Below are positions 25,429 through 33,616 of a stretch of 64,000 nucleotides of DNA, piece after piece. The stretch spans positions 190,310-254,309 of the forward strand of contig RFFC02000005.1 in assembly GCA_005518205.2 (NCBI GenBank), given 5' to 3'. The translations under genes and the position numbers were made by a program. How positions within the stretch are numbered: position 1 is the stretch's first letter; each line of letters begins with the position of its first letter. Source of the stretch: Hormoscilla sp. GUM202. GTDB lineage: Bacteria; Cyanobacteriota; Cyanobacteriia; Cyanobacteriales; Desertifilaceae. The notes below the pieces were generated by a model that saw only the letters and a list, made by a program, of their open reading frames with translations, had not been told where the DNA came from and made no database searches.

Positions 25429-25526
25429 TACAGCGTTTATCATAATCATGAGGTACAGCATCCAACAATGAAACCCAGTGATATCAAGGCTTTCACTGTA
25501 CCTCACATTATTGAGAAGTGCTATAT
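25429..25526 (-). repeat. 99-bp dispersed repeat, copy 1
   Basis: Reverse complement of 26,845-26,943 with about one substitution. Internally GAGGTACAG...CTGTACCTC forms an imperfect palindrome around TGATATCA. The pair flanks the gene at 25,701-26,609 in opposite orientation. The remainder of 25,388-25,700 has no gene. Confidence 0.85.
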
Positions 25527-25700
25527 CTTACTGCTTGAGGCGGTAAATGGCAAGTTTTCAATTGCCATTTTTCCTCTAATTATGCTTTACCATTTCCTCC
25601 CTCACAATCTTTAATTATCTTTCTATACATCTTCTCTCTTGGCTATTTATTACGCCATTGCTATGTACTAATTTTCCGGCAGGTTTCTGCTGACATGATA

Positions 25701-26609
25701 TCATTCATCGAACCAGGTGGAACGCCATGCGGCTTCTGCCAGGGCAACAGATTGTTCTCGTTGTTTCTTCTGATACTTCCGCCCTAGGGTTTGTAATTGG
25801 CTCTTCAGGTTACGAATTTTCTGACGCCAAGAACTCGCTGTTGAGTCGGCAAATTCTAGTTCCGATAGCCGCAAATGTATTTCCATGATCCCGATGGGCA
25901 TCCGCCGCTTCCCCGTCGAGGTCGAGGCGGGGTATTCGGCAGATCCTTCCTCTTTTTTGCTAGAACCTTCGGCTTCAATTAACATATTAATAATGTTGGG
26001 CGGTCCAGCGGGGAGAGTTTCCGAGGAACTAGCAGCTGATTTAGCTGCTTCTACAATCGATTCTGGTAACTGATGGTTGGGGAGGATGTTTCCTTGCTTG
26101 AGTAACAGATTAGTCTGACGAGATACTGTATCTAATGTCGAGGCGATCGCTTTTTCCAATTTCTCCTGCCATTGGGCCAAGTCCATTGGAGTTATTGTTT
26201 CCGGTGGCTTCTCCTCCTGGGGCAATACTTTATTGGCGCCGCCTAAGATATTTTCCGAGGGTTTATTTAGTAAGCCGGGCAAAAACGCCTCCACCTTGGT
26301 TTCCTTTGGCTTCTCCTGTGCTGGTTGCCCTGGCGGATGTAACTGGGCCAGCAACTGTGGCTGGGCCTGGGATGCTACCTGTCTGATCCCTTGCTGCAAT
26401 TTTTGTTTGCTGTTCAAACTCAAACGCAGAAACCGATCTGGATACCCCTGAGTGCAGAGATGATAGCTCGCCAGAATTAGCCCCTGCCGCACTACCTGTC
26501 CCAGTGATTTCAGATATTCTGAGTAGGTTTGGTGGAATTCTGCTGCTAATGCTTCGATCTCTTTTTCCAATGCTCCTAGTTCCCGAGCTATCTGCTCCGC
26601 TCTATCCAT
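25701..26609 (-). CDS. Conserved cyanobacterial coiled-coil protein of unknown function
   Basis: 302 residues with no recognised enzymatic motif. The N-terminus is a helix (ALEKEIEALAAEFHQTYSEYLKSLGQ) followed by VVRQGLILASYHLCTQGYPDRFLRLS, which is a compact conserved block. A Pro/Gln/Glu-rich linker spans about residues 80-150. The C-terminal third (GIMEIHLRLSELEFADSTASSWRQKIRNLKSQLQTLGRKYQKKQRE) is a basic coiled coil ending in AEAAWRSTWFDE. Proteins of this layout are found beside tsf/recG in other cyanobacteria, as far as I recall. The order recG, this gene, tsf, rpsB on one strand suggests a growth-related role, but none is assigned. Confidence 0.75.
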   Translation of the reverse strand: MDRAEQIARELGALEKEIEALAAEFHQTYSEYLKSLGQVVRQGLILASYHLCTQGYPDRFLRLSLNSKQKLQQGIRQVASQAQPQLLAQLHPPGQPAQEKPKETKVEAFLPGLLNKPSENILGGANKVLPQEEKPPETITPMDLAQWQEKLEKAIASTLDTVSRQTNLLLKQGNILPNHQLPESIVEAAKSAASSSETLPAGPPNIINMLIEAEGSSKKEEGSAEYPASTSTGKRRMPIGIMEIHLRLSELEFADSTASSWRQKIRNLKSQLQTLGRKYQKKQREQSVALAEAAWRSTWFDE

Positions 26610-26844
26610 AATCTCATGTCAATAGTTACATCAGAACTGCCCATTGTTTGAGCAATTACAAGTTACAAATTGAAAAAATCTAACATAAAGCTATTTTTTT
26701 CTCCTCATGCAAATTCACTGCTCGACTGCTTTTTCTCGCTCCTTGTTACTCTGATTCATTCTATCACCAAGCTACCTTTGTGACCGACAACATGTAGGTT
26801 TTTTTTACCGTTTTTACCCAACCATATCTACCTTAACAGCAGAT

Positions 26845-26943
26845 ATATAGCACTTCTCAATAAGGTGAGGTACAGTGAAAGCCTTGATATCACTGGGTTT
26901 CATTGTTGGATGCTGTACCTCATGATTATGATAAACGCTGTAG
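26845..26943 (+). repeat. 99-bp dispersed repeat, copy 2
   Basis: Starts ATATAGCACTTCTCAATAAGG and ends ATAAACGCTGTA; inverted relative to 25,429-25,526 and nearly identical. It is followed without a gap by the TAGGTTGGGTT hairpins. Confidence 0.85.
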
Positions 26944-27011
26944 GTTGGGTTTCGTGCCTCTACCCAACCTACAACGGGAGGTTGGGTTTCGTGCCTCTAC
27001 CCAACCTACAA
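26941..27011. repeat. Two tandem TAGGTTGGGTT/AACCCAACCTA hairpins after tsf
   Basis: TAGGTTGGGTTTCGTGCC followed by TACCCAACCTA, twice in a row; each unit forms a stem of about 10 bp. It lies 5 bp beyond the tsf stop and may act as its terminator. The same family occurs at about 714-760 and 42,671-42,752. Confidence 0.75.
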
Positions 27012-27015
27012 TTCA

Positions 27016-27672
27016 TTATTGGCCCATCTGAGCTGCTACTTCGGACGCAAAATCCTGCGCCTCCTTTTCTATTCCTTCACCCAGCACAAACCGATTAAAG
27101 CGACGCACCTTGATGTTTTCACCCAACTGGGCTATGCTTTGCTTGATCAATTCCGACACCGTGATATTTTGATCTTTAATGTAGGGCTGCTCCAGCAAAC
27201 ACATCTCTTCCAATCGCTTCTTTACCCGACCTTGGACAATCTTTTCTTTGATGTTGTCCGGCTTTTTCGCCAGGTCTTCTCGTCCCATTTCTATTTCCTT
27301 TTCTTTGGCTCCGATTTCTTCAGGGATCTCCTCGACACTTATGTATTCCACGTTAGGACAAGCTGCTATTTGCATGGCGACGTTCCGCACTAGGGTTTGG
27401 AACTCTTCGCGACGGGCGACAAAATCTGTTTCGCAGTTGACTTCCACCAGGACGCCTATTCTTCCTCCCGTGTGGATGTAGCTATCCACTAGCCCTTCTG
27501 CTGCTACCCGCCCTGATTTTTTCCCAGCAGAGGCGAGTCCTTTTTGCCTCAGCCATTCTATGGCTTTTTCCTGATCTCCATCTGTTTCTTTGAGGGCATT
27601 TTTGCAATCCATCATGCCAGCGCCCGTTCTGTCCCGTAACTCTTTTACGAGTTTTGCTGTAATTTCCGCCAT
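27016..27672 (-). CDS. tsf: Translation elongation factor Ts
   Basis: Nucleotide-exchange factor for EF-Tu, 218 residues, the short cyanobacterial/chloroplast form. Diagnostic blocks: [60 protein letters not shown] (N-terminal UBA domain plus core start), [19 protein letters not shown], and the C-terminal [23 protein letters not shown]. It lies 18 bp after rpsB and is certainly in the same operon. Confidence 0.97.
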   Translation of the reverse strand: MAEITAKLVKELRDRTGAGMMDCKNALKETDGDQEKAIEWLRQKGLASAGKKSGRVAAEGLVDSYIHTGGRIGVLVEVNCETDFVARREEFQTLVRNVAMQIAACPNVEYISVEEIPEEIGAKEKEIEMGREDLAKKPDNIKEKIVQGRVKKRLEEMCLLEQPYIKDQNITVSELIKQSIAQLGENIKVRRFNRFVLGEGIEKEAQDFASEVAAQMGQ

Positions 27673-27690
27673 TTTGCTTTTGTACCCTTG

Positions 27691-28482
27691 CTATTCTGCT
27701 GTTTCTTCCTCACCCGAGTATTCTGACATATCGACATCGTCGTAGTCGTACTCTTCTTCTGCTTCTACGAAATCTTCGTATTCTTCTTCCACATACACTT
27801 GACCGTGACGCCCTTCATAGATGGCATCTGCCAACTTACCTACGATTAGTTTAATCGATCGGATGGCATCGTCATTGGCGGGGATGGGAATATCCACGGT
27901 GTTGGGGTCGCAGTTCGTGTCTAGCAGGGCGACGATCGGGATTTTCAGTTTTTCGCATTCCTGAACGGCATTGTACTCCCGTCGCTGGTCTACTATCACC
28001 ACGATGTCGGGTACTTTCCGCATCATTTTAATCCCGCCCAGGTATTTCTGGAGCCTTTCCATTTCCCGGCGCAGCATGGAGCCTTCTTTTTTGGGGCGCA
28101 GGGCGAGTCCGCCACTTTCCTCTAGCCGCTCTAATTCTTTGAGCCGCTCTACCCGGTTTTTGATTGTCGTCCAATTGGTCAGCATTCCCCCCAACCAGCG
28201 CTGGTTTATGAAATAAGCCCCACAACGGGTGGCTTCTTGGGCGATAATTCCAGCTGCTTGACGCTTGGTGCCGACGAATAGCACTTTTTTTCCCTGTTCT
28301 GAGGCCGCGCGCATGTATTCATAGGCTCGCTCCATGAGCTGGGCTGTCTGCACCAAGTCTATGATGTGGACGCCGTTGCGGGCCGTGAAGATGTATTGAT
28401 CCATCCGGGGGTTCCACCGACGGGTTTGGTGTCCGAAGTGGACTCCCGACTCTAGTAATTCTGCTAATGATACAACTGGCAT
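27691..28482 (-). CDS. rpsB: 30S ribosomal protein S2
   Basis: 263 residues. Typical blocks: [115 protein letters not shown] and [13 protein letters not shown]. The C-terminal tail is very acidic ([19 protein letters not shown]), as in other cyanobacteria. AAAGGAGAG precedes the ATG. It is transcribed from a near-perfect promoter at 28,634-28,661 with a ~145-nt structured leader. Confidence 0.97.
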   Translation of the reverse strand: MPVVSLAELLESGVHFGHQTRRWNPRMDQYIFTARNGVHIIDLVQTAQLMERAYEYMRAASEQGKKVLFVGTKRQAAGIIAQEATRCGAYFINQRWLGGMLTNWTTIKNRVERLKELERLEESGGLALRPKKEGSMLRREMERLQKYLGGIKMMRKVPDIVVIVDQRREYNAVQECEKLKIPIVALLDTNCDPNTVDIPIPANDDAIRSIKLIVGKLADAIYEGRHGQVYVEEEYEDFVEAEEEYDYDDVDMSEYSGEEETAE

Positions 28483-28514
28483 TGATTTCGATCTCTCCTT
28501 TCGGGTTTAGCCTC

Positions 28515-28557
28515 CATCCAGGTGCATTTCCAGTGGAAACACCCGAAATCCTGGATG
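28515..28557 (-). promoter_or_regulatory. Structured rpsB leader (candidate autoregulatory element)
   Basis: CATCCAGG (28,515-28,522) pairs with CCTGGATG (28,550-28,557), and inside it TTTCC..GGAAA forms a second stem. The hairpin lies in the 5' leader 33 bp before rpsB. In enteric bacteria rpsB-tsf is repressed by S2 through its leader; a similar role here is inference. Confidence 0.45.
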
Positions 28558-28633
28558 TGTGAGTTTGACAACTTCCCTAGATTAGCACAGAGATCGCTCT
28601 TTTGCTTTACTAGATGAAATTTATTTTTTTGCC

Positions 28634-28661
28634 ATTATACCATATTTTCTCTCTCTGTCAA
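28634..28661 (-). promoter_or_regulatory. Consensus sigma-70 promoter of rpsB-tsf
   Basis: On the minus strand TTGACA (28,661-28,656), a 16-bp spacer and TATAAT (28,639-28,634) are both perfect consensus hexamers. Transcription would begin near 28,627. Confidence 0.85.
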
Positions 28662-28865
28662 CCTGGTGATGGGCGATCGCCTGTTTTATTTTGCCTGCCT
28701 TGGTTCATTGGTTCCGATGATTGAATTATGTTTGTACTACATTTGTAGAGATGAAGGCATTTACTCCCAAGGGGATAGTGCCAGGAGATGGATGTTACGT
28801 TTGTTGCCAGCCAAAACTGGCCCTTCTGCTCGAACAAGGAGATGCAAATCGCTAATGCGATCGGC

Positions 28866-28893
28866 TTGCGTTTGTGGCAGGATAAGCTATAAT
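28866..28893 (+). promoter_or_regulatory. Likely promoter of the DUF433 gene
   Basis: TTGCGT, a 16-bp spacer and a perfect TATAAT lie 41-68 bp before the ATG at 28,934. Confidence 0.55.
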
Positions 28894-28933
28894 GGTAAAC
28901 AGCAATCATCTACGATCGTTATGGGGGAAACCG

Positions 28934-29263
28934 ATGGAACAAATAATAGAACTGACGGCGAATGAGTACAAACACATAAGAATTAACGATGCCGGGGTTC
29001 CCATCATCGCCGGAACCACTATGAAAGTTATTGAGTTAGTCACGGCTCAAAATGCTTACGGTTGGAGTCCTCAAGAGCTGCACTTGCATTATCCTCATAT
29101 CAAAATGAGCCAAATTTATTCAGCATTAGCATATTACTGGGATCGGAAAGAAGAGCTTGATGCAGACATGGAACGACGATACCAGTATGCTGAAATGTTG
29201 CGCCGCGAAGCTGGTGTATCCCCTTTTGTTGCTAGAATGCGATCGCAGGGGCTATTAATATGA
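28934..29263 (+). CDS. DUF433 protein (antitoxin-like)
   Basis: 109 residues from ATG 28,934 (MEQIIELTANEYKHI); the frame extends 14 codons upstream but this start begins the family homology. DUF433 features: YKHIRINDAGVPIIAGTTMKVIELVTAQNAYGWSPQELHLHYPHIKMSQIYSALAYYWDRKEELDADM, a winged-helix-like fold. DUF433 genes commonly precede a DUF5615 PIN-like nuclease gene as toxin-antitoxin pairs. Here an ATG overlaps the stop but its frame ends after 12 codons (MTVVLYWKTPMA), so the toxin gene has been lost or was never present. Confidence 0.85.
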   Translation: MEQIIELTANEYKHIRINDAGVPIIAGTTMKVIELVTAQNAYGWSPQELHLHYPHIKMSQIYSALAYYWDRKEELDADMERRYQYAEMLRREAGVSPFVARMRSQGLLI

Positions 29264-29308
29264 CTGTAGTTCTCTACTGGAAAACACCCATGGCTTGAGG
29301 TGGTCGTT

Positions 29309-29737
29309 ATGGAAGAATTGTTGGCACTCAAAGATTTGCTGCTAAAAGGCGATCTACCAGGTTCTTTAGCCATTGTCGAAGAACTTGAAGAAATGAGCAA
29401 AAAGGATATCATTAACAATATTCGTCGTTTTGCCGTTATTCTACTGCTGCATCTGATTAAGCAGCAAGTTGAAAATCGCTCTACCGGTTCTGGGGAAGTT
29501 TCCATTCGCAATTCGGTTCTAGAAATTCAGGAGTTAAATCTGCGCCCTCAATCTCAGGGTTTTTACTTTGATTCAGAAGATTTGCGTCTCACTTTAGAAA
29601 AGGCTTTTCGGCAAGCTATTAACAAGGCTTCTTTAGAAATAGATGAAGAACGCTACGAGGTTAGGGTTTTAGAACAAATGGTCGATCGGGAGGAAATTCT
29701 CGATCGGGCTTTGGCATTGATTTTACAGTCTGAGTGA
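29309..29737 (+). CDS. DUF29 family protein
   Basis: 142 residues from the ATG at 29,309 (MEELLALKDLLLKGDLPG). The DUF29 pattern is clear: ELEEMSKKDIINNIRRFAVILLLHLIKQQVENRSTGSGEVSIRNSVLEIQELN followed by LRLTLEKAFRQAINKASLEI. All helical, cytoplasmic, role unknown. A diverged paralogue is at 42,835-43,350. The gene lies 46 bp after the DUF433 gene on the same strand. Confidence 0.85.
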   Translation: MEELLALKDLLLKGDLPGSLAIVEELEEMSKKDIINNIRRFAVILLLHLIKQQVENRSTGSGEVSIRNSVLEIQELNLRPQSQGFYFDSEDLRLTLEKAFRQAINKASLEIDEERYEVRVLEQMVDREEILDRALALILQSE

Positions 29738-29813
29738 GTCGGAGTCCATACATTGATTTCAAAGTGAGATGCTGTTATTATACCACTAGCGAGAGAAGTA
29801 GGAGGATAATAGG

Positions 29814-30131
29814 ATGACACAACAGCAATTGCAGCGTAAAGCGCGACGGGGAAGGATATTCCCAGAATACCAGATTCCGCCAGAGGAGCTAGCCAGACGC
29901 AAAGCTGAAAAAGAAGCACGTGCTCGGCGTTATGATGATATTTTTGAGCGAGTTGGTCCTGAACTGATAGAAAGCCATTACAATTGGTTCATTATCATCG
30001 AGCCAAATAGTGGCGACTATTTTATCGATCCAGATGAAAACGTGGCAGTCGCGAAAGCTCGCCAAAAGTACCCTTCTGGCTGGCTTGGCACCATGCGGTT
30101 AAATGAAACAGGAGCTTGCGGAAATATATGA
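29814..30131 (+). CDS. Small conserved protein, copy 1 of 3, coupled to a retropepsin-like protease
   Basis: 105 residues. The N-terminus MTQQQLQRKARRGRIFPEYQ is basic and nearly identical in all three copies. The middle is a variable charged helix (EELARRKAEKEARARRYDDIFERV). The second half is conserved: YNWFIIIEPNSGDYFIDPDENVAVAKARQKYPSGWLGTMRLNETGACG. The pattern (aromatic strand, acidic turn, helix, strand) may be related to DUF5678-like folds, which I cannot confirm. GTAGGAGGATAATAGG precedes the start. The stop overlaps the start of the protease gene by ATGA. Confidence 0.8.
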   Translation: MTQQQLQRKARRGRIFPEYQIPPEELARRKAEKEARARRYDDIFERVGPELIESHYNWFIIIEPNSGDYFIDPDENVAVAKARQKYPSGWLGTMRLNETGACGNI

Positions 30132-30502
30132 TTACAGGTAGATTCGGGGGAATAGGCGAATTATTTTTTGAAATTGAATTGATTGCTGCTGACGGAGATC
30201 TTATTCCAGTGGAAACGCTACTAGATACAGGTTTTACTACAGGCTGGCTGGCAATGAACAACCAAGATGCGGAAAGTTTGGGGTGGCGCATTATAGAACG
30301 CGATCGAGCTATGCAAACAGCGCGGGGCAGAGATTTTTTCGATCTATATGAAGGAAAAGTGCTGCTAGATGGCGAGGAGTTCACAATTCCAGTCCATGCT
30401 GAGGCAGGAATTCCCGAAAATTTACTGGGTTTGCAGTGGTTGGAAACTCGGCAACTTGTGGTGAATAGACCAATGGGAGTGCTGACGCTAGGACTAGGAT
30501 AA
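30128..30502 (+). CDS. Retropepsin-like (clan AA) aspartic protease, copy 1
   Basis: 124 residues from the ATG at 30,128, which overlaps the preceding stop in ATGA. The single-chain, half-size retropepsin layout is visible: strand GRFGGIGELFFEIELIAADG, then the active site ETLLDTGFTTGWLAMN (DTG), a flap-like middle, and the hydrophobic-Gly motif NLLGLQWLETRQLVVN. Such proteins act as homodimers, one Asp from each chain (family knowledge). No signal peptide, so cytoplasmic. The tight pairing suggests that the 105-residue partner is its substrate, inhibitor or cofactor; this is inference. Confidence 0.82.
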   Translation: MITGRFGGIGELFFEIELIAADGDLIPVETLLDTGFTTGWLAMNNQDAESLGWRIIERDRAMQTARGRDFFDLYEGKVLLDGEEFTIPVHAEAGIPENLLGLQWLETRQLVVNRPMGVLTLGLG

Positions 30503-30578
30503 GATTGAGGGAGATCGCATTGTTAGCGATCTCCCCGCAATTATCTGACAATTGTAGAGAAGTAGAGAGGATAAAGGG

Positions 30579-30896
30579 ATGACACAACAGCAATTAAACT
30601 GGAAAGCGCGGCGGGGAAGGATATTCCCAGAGATCGTGAGGTCTCCAGAAGAAATAGCCAAACGCCAAGCTGAAACGGAAGCTTTTCACCAGCGAGGTCG
30701 CGTGATTTTTGAGCGAGTTCGCCCAGAGTTAATCGCAAACCACTATAATTGGTTCATCCTCATTGAACCAGATAGCGGAGACTTTTTCATCGATCGCGAT
30801 AGCATGGTAGCCTTACAGAAGGGACTGGAGAAATACCCGCAGCAGCGATTTGCTACTTTCCGGATTAATGAAACAGGAGTTTGTGGTAGAATATAA
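30579..30896 (+). CDS. Small conserved protein, copy 2 of 3, partner protease deleted
   Basis: 105 residues, same design as the copies at 29,814 and 30,971 (MTQQQLNWKARRGRIFPE; YNWFILIEPDSGDFFIDRDSMVALQKGLEKYP; FRINETGVCGRI). The leader GTAGAGAAGTAGAGAGGATAA is shared almost exactly with copy 3. After the stop, sequence at about 30,893-30,935 still resembles the first ~45 bases of the protease gene of copy 3 (GTTTGACGA.CT then GTCAGCTAT), but the start codon is ATA and the rest is gone. Confidence 0.8.
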   Translation: MTQQQLNWKARRGRIFPEIVRSPEEIAKRQAETEAFHQRGRVIFERVRPELIANHYNWFILIEPDSGDFFIDRDSMVALQKGLEKYPQQRFATFRINETGVCGRI

Positions 30897-30970
30897 TCGA
30901 AGATAAGTTTGACGATCTTCCGTCAGCTATGTTATGCTATGATAGGTAGAGAAGTAGAGAGGATAACAGG

Positions 30971-31288
30971 ATGACTCAACAGCCATTAAACAGGAAAGCG
31001 CGGCGGGGAAGGATATTCCCAGAACTAATCATGTCTCCAGAAGAGATCGCCAAGGAAGAAGCTGACAAGAAAGCTTTTAGCGATCGCTGTCGTCCGATTT
31101 TCGAGCGACTCCGCCCTCAGTTGATCGAGGATTACTATAATTGGTTTCTCGTAATCGAGCCGGATAGTGAAGACTATTTTATCGATCGCGATAGCATGGC
31201 GGCTGTACAGAAAGCGCTGGCAAAGCACCCGCAGCGTATTTTTTTTACATACCGGATCAATGAAACAGGAGTCTGCGGTCGGTTATGA
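30971..31288 (+). CDS. Small conserved protein, copy 3 of 3, coupled to a retropepsin-like protease
   Basis: 105 residues (MTQQPLNRKARRGRIFPEL; YNWFLVIEPDSEDYFIDRDSMAAVQKALAKHP; YRINETGVCGRL). Very similar to copy 2 at both DNA and protein level. AGAGGATAACAGG precedes the ATG. The stop overlaps the start of the protease gene at 31,285 by ATGA. Confidence 0.8.
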   Translation: MTQQPLNRKARRGRIFPELIMSPEEIAKEEADKKAFSDRCRPIFERLRPQLIEDYYNWFLVIEPDSEDYFIDRDSMAAVQKALAKHPQRIFFTYRINETGVCGRL

Positions 31289-31647
31289 TTCAAGGAGAGT
31301 TTGACGAACTAGGTCAGCTATTTTTTGAGATTGATTTGATTGCTGCTAATGGGGAGATTTTCTCGACAATGGCGTTGCTAGATACAGGTTTTACACAGTG
31401 GTTGGCAATCAATTCTCAGGACTTAGAAGGGCTGATGTGGTCTAAGATAGATCGACGGAGAATGATAACAGCAATGGGTGAAACTCTTCTTAATACCTAC
31501 ATGGCAAATGTGGTATTGGATGGACAAGAGTTCGCGGTTGAAGCTATCGCTGGATCGCAAATCAGGGAAACTATTATAGGTTTGCCTTGGTTGAGGACAA
31601 AGCGGCTGCTGGTGGATTTTCCAGCGGGTATTCTGACTCTGGGATAG
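31285..31647 (+). CDS. Retropepsin-like (clan AA) aspartic protease, copy 2
   Basis: 120 residues. It begins MIQGEFDELGQLFFEIDLIAANGE, with the active-site motif MALLDTGFTQWLAIN and the C-terminal TIIGLPWLRTKRLLVD followed by FPAGILTL. Diverged from copy 1 at 30,128 but with the same landmarks and the same ATGA overlap to its partner gene. A HIP1-containing hairpin ends the unit. Confidence 0.82.
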   Translation: MIQGEFDELGQLFFEIDLIAANGEIFSTMALLDTGFTQWLAINSQDLEGLMWSKIDRRRMITAMGETLLNTYMANVVLDGQEFAVEAIAGSQIRETIIGLPWLRTKRLLVDFPAGILTLG

Positions 31648-31650
31648 AAT

Positions 31651-31693
31651 GCGATCGCCCTCTATATTTGACTCGAAATATAGAGGCGATCGC
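31651..31693. terminator. Long hairpin built from two HIP1 octamers
   Basis: GCGATCGCCCTCTATATTT pairs with AAATATAGAGGCGATCGC (one bulged base) over a six-base loop. Both arms end in the HIP1 octamer. It separates the convergent protease gene and the gene at 31,721, and fits a bidirectional terminator. Confidence 0.75.
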
Positions 31694-31720
31694 GCGTCTC
31701 CATTGTCCTTGCCCATAAAA

Positions 31721-32146
31721 TCAGGGGTATTTTTGTGGCTTAACTTCCTCTAGACAAATCATCTCGCAGACTATCTCAATTGTAGGCCCTCCCGATCCCT
31801 TAATCTGATGATGGAAAAGCTCTACATTCCTGGCGGCACCGTTGCCCCTGAGAAGCTCGATCGCTGGGGTGCGATCGCTAACATGCCAATTTAGCACTAC
31901 TTCCCGACCAGCTATGTAACCGATTAAATCTGTTTTCAGATGCCAAACAGGGCAAAAATGTACATCGACGAGACTGGTTTTAATTCCTAACTCGAACAGG
32001 GGTTCTCTCAATTCTTCTGGGTTAATTTCGCATCTCAAACTGACCGATGTCTCCCCGCTATCCGACCAAGCTGTTGTCAGCAAATGCAAGTCGGCGTCGT
32101 GCCACAGCCATTCTATTATCTCTAAGTTATTTAGCATGATAACCAT
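31721..32146 (-). CDS. Hypothetical protein
   Basis: 141 residues, or 138 from a second in-frame ATG. Visible features: MLNNLEIIEWLWHDADLHLLTTAWSDSGETSVSLRCEINPEELREPL and a WHVSDRTPAIELL segment; no membrane segments or signal. The beta-rich pattern resembles small immunity-type or unknown cyanobacterial proteins, but I do not recognise a family. Standing alone between two hairpins, it has no informative neighbour. Confidence 0.6.
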   Translation of the reverse strand: MVIMLNNLEIIEWLWHDADLHLLTTAWSDSGETSVSLRCEINPEELREPLFELGIKTSLVDVHFCPVWHLKTDLIGYIAGREVVLNWHVSDRTPAIELLRGNGAARNVELFHHQIKGSGGPTIEIVCEMICLEEVKPQKYP

Positions 32147-32417
32147 GAGTTTTTGTACTTTGATTTTGGGGCGATCGCCCCGGTACTGGTTCGGTCTGGT
32201 TAAAAGCTAAGATTCTTATGTGCAAAGGGTTTCAGGTTTTATACCCCAGAGAATACTGTAGGACTATTCAACGAAAAAATCAGGGTTTCAGACTGACTAT
32301 TGAAAACAATCTCAAGATTTTTAAAAGATTGTATTGTATTTTCCTACGAAACTCTGTATCCCTTACTGTATAAATTTTTCTCAGTTTAATTGGACTAAAT
32401 CAGTGCCATATCACTGG
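32147..32417. other. Intergenic stretch, nothing supported
   Basis: One HIP1-like site and AT-rich sequence; no gene, repeat or clear hairpin. Confidence 0.4.
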
Positions 32418-33086
32418 TTAATCGTTTTCCTGCCAGCTTTCGATAGTCGCAATTACTACATTAACATACGGATTATCCAAAAACTCTTCAATCGCTGCTT
32501 GACCACAAGATTTCAGCGCGTTTACCGCACGACGCTTAAATCCAGGGCTGGTTTCATCCGTGAGGTAAGCAATCTGCTCTCTTTCCATTGCACTGGAGTT
32601 GCTTTGTTCTAACTCCTTTAGGAGTTGTTGAATTTTTTGGGCCGCCTCAGCAAGCGTTCGCTTGGGTTCCGAGATGGTGGAATAATCGTATAGAGTTCCC
32701 CCTGTGTGATCTCTGCCAACGGAGCCATATAGGCCATATACCAAGTTTTTTCCGCACAAGTTATAATCAATTTTTTCATCCTCTGAATTATTTTCTGCTA
32801 GTTCATTACACACAATGGTAACAGCACGGGTTTCAACTTGCTGGTTGTGATAAGGGTCAAAGGTTTTTTGCATATGTTTAGTCAACCGCTTATGTTCGCT
32901 CCAAGCAACAAAGACAACTCCTCCAACAAAGCTCAACGCCACAATATAGTCTGGTGGTTGACCGCCAGTTAGCAGCAGCATCACCAGAAAACCCGCTCCA
33001 ACCTGAGCCGTTTGCTTGACCAAAGAACTTAATCCTGCCTTGGCTTCCTCGTAAGGACTAATTGTTTCACTTTTTACTCTTGTCAT
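32418..33086 (-). CDS. Hypothetical membrane protein with cyanobacterial C-terminal tail
   Basis: 222 residues. Two membrane segments near the N-terminus (AQVGAGFLVMLLLTG and YIVALSFVGGVVFVAW) precede a soluble region with KNLVYGLYGSVGRDHTGGTLYDYSTISEPKRTLAEAAQKIQQLLKELEQSN. The C-terminus, PGFKRRAVNALKSCGQAAIEEFLDNPYVNVVIATIESWQ, is a module attached to many unrelated cyanobacterial membrane proteins (recalled family pattern). It lies 12 bp after the preceding gene in the same direction. Function unknown. Confidence 0.65.
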   Translation of the reverse strand: MTRVKSETISPYEEAKAGLSSLVKQTAQVGAGFLVMLLLTGGQPPDYIVALSFVGGVVFVAWSEHKRLTKHMQKTFDPYHNQQVETRAVTIVCNELAENNSEDEKIDYNLCGKNLVYGLYGSVGRDHTGGTLYDYSTISEPKRTLAEAAQKIQQLLKELEQSNSSAMEREQIAYLTDETSPGFKRRAVNALKSCGQAAIEEFLDNPYVNVVIATIESWQEND

Positions 33087-33098
33087 CTCGCGTTTCTC

Positions 33099-33521
33099 CT
33101 ATGAGTCTATCAAATCTTTGATGTTTTTCCAAAAACGAATAATAATTCGACCCGCTATAACGATCCAAAGCAAAAATTTAGATGTGACGATGATGTAACA
33201 AGCATAACGGGACGCACCCAAGGCATTTTCCAGGAGACATACATCATAACTGGAGAAATTTTTTCCCAAAATTCGCTCCCCGATGAAACCGGGTATTGTC
33301 AGAAGGATGCTGAGGGCGATCGCATCCTGAATTGACCCGTAAACTGTTCTCCCCAGCTTACCCATCACCGCCCACAATAGCTGATCCACTACCTCTAAAA
33401 TGTTGCTCACCACCTTTTTTGTCAACAGACCCAACCGCGTAGTTGCTGGGGGAGATTGCTGTACGGGGGGTGGACTTGACTGGAGTCCTGTTTGCTGAGG
33501 GTTTGGCGGTGGCTGAGTCAT
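33099..33521 (-). CDS. Hypothetical membrane protein
   Basis: 140 residues. A Pro/Gln-rich N-terminus (TQPPPNPQQTGLQSSPPPVQQSPPA) leads to an amphipathic stretch and then two hydrophobic segments (IALSILLTIPGFIG and YIIVTSKFLLWIVIAGRIIIRF). It is the first gene of a pair with 32,418-33,086 (12-bp gap), so the two probably form a membrane complex. No family is recognised. Confidence 0.6.
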   Translation of the reverse strand: MTQPPPNPQQTGLQSSPPPVQQSPPATTRLGLLTKKVVSNILEVVDQLLWAVMGKLGRTVYGSIQDAIALSILLTIPGFIGERILGKNFSSYDVCLLENALGASRYACYIIVTSKFLLWIVIAGRIIIRFWKNIKDLIDS

Positions 33522-33616
33522 TTGGGCATGATGGTGATGGTGATGTCCTTCGATTCTACTATTATAGTCCGCCCAGACTGAATTGTGTGTGGACGTGGGA
33601 TTGAAATCCCCTTATA

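Noticed and set aside
28666..28965. 99-codon frame beginning MMGDRLFYFACLGSLV upstream of DUF433
   Set aside because: It overlaps the rpsB promoter and the DUF433 promoter and start, and has no recognisable sequence.
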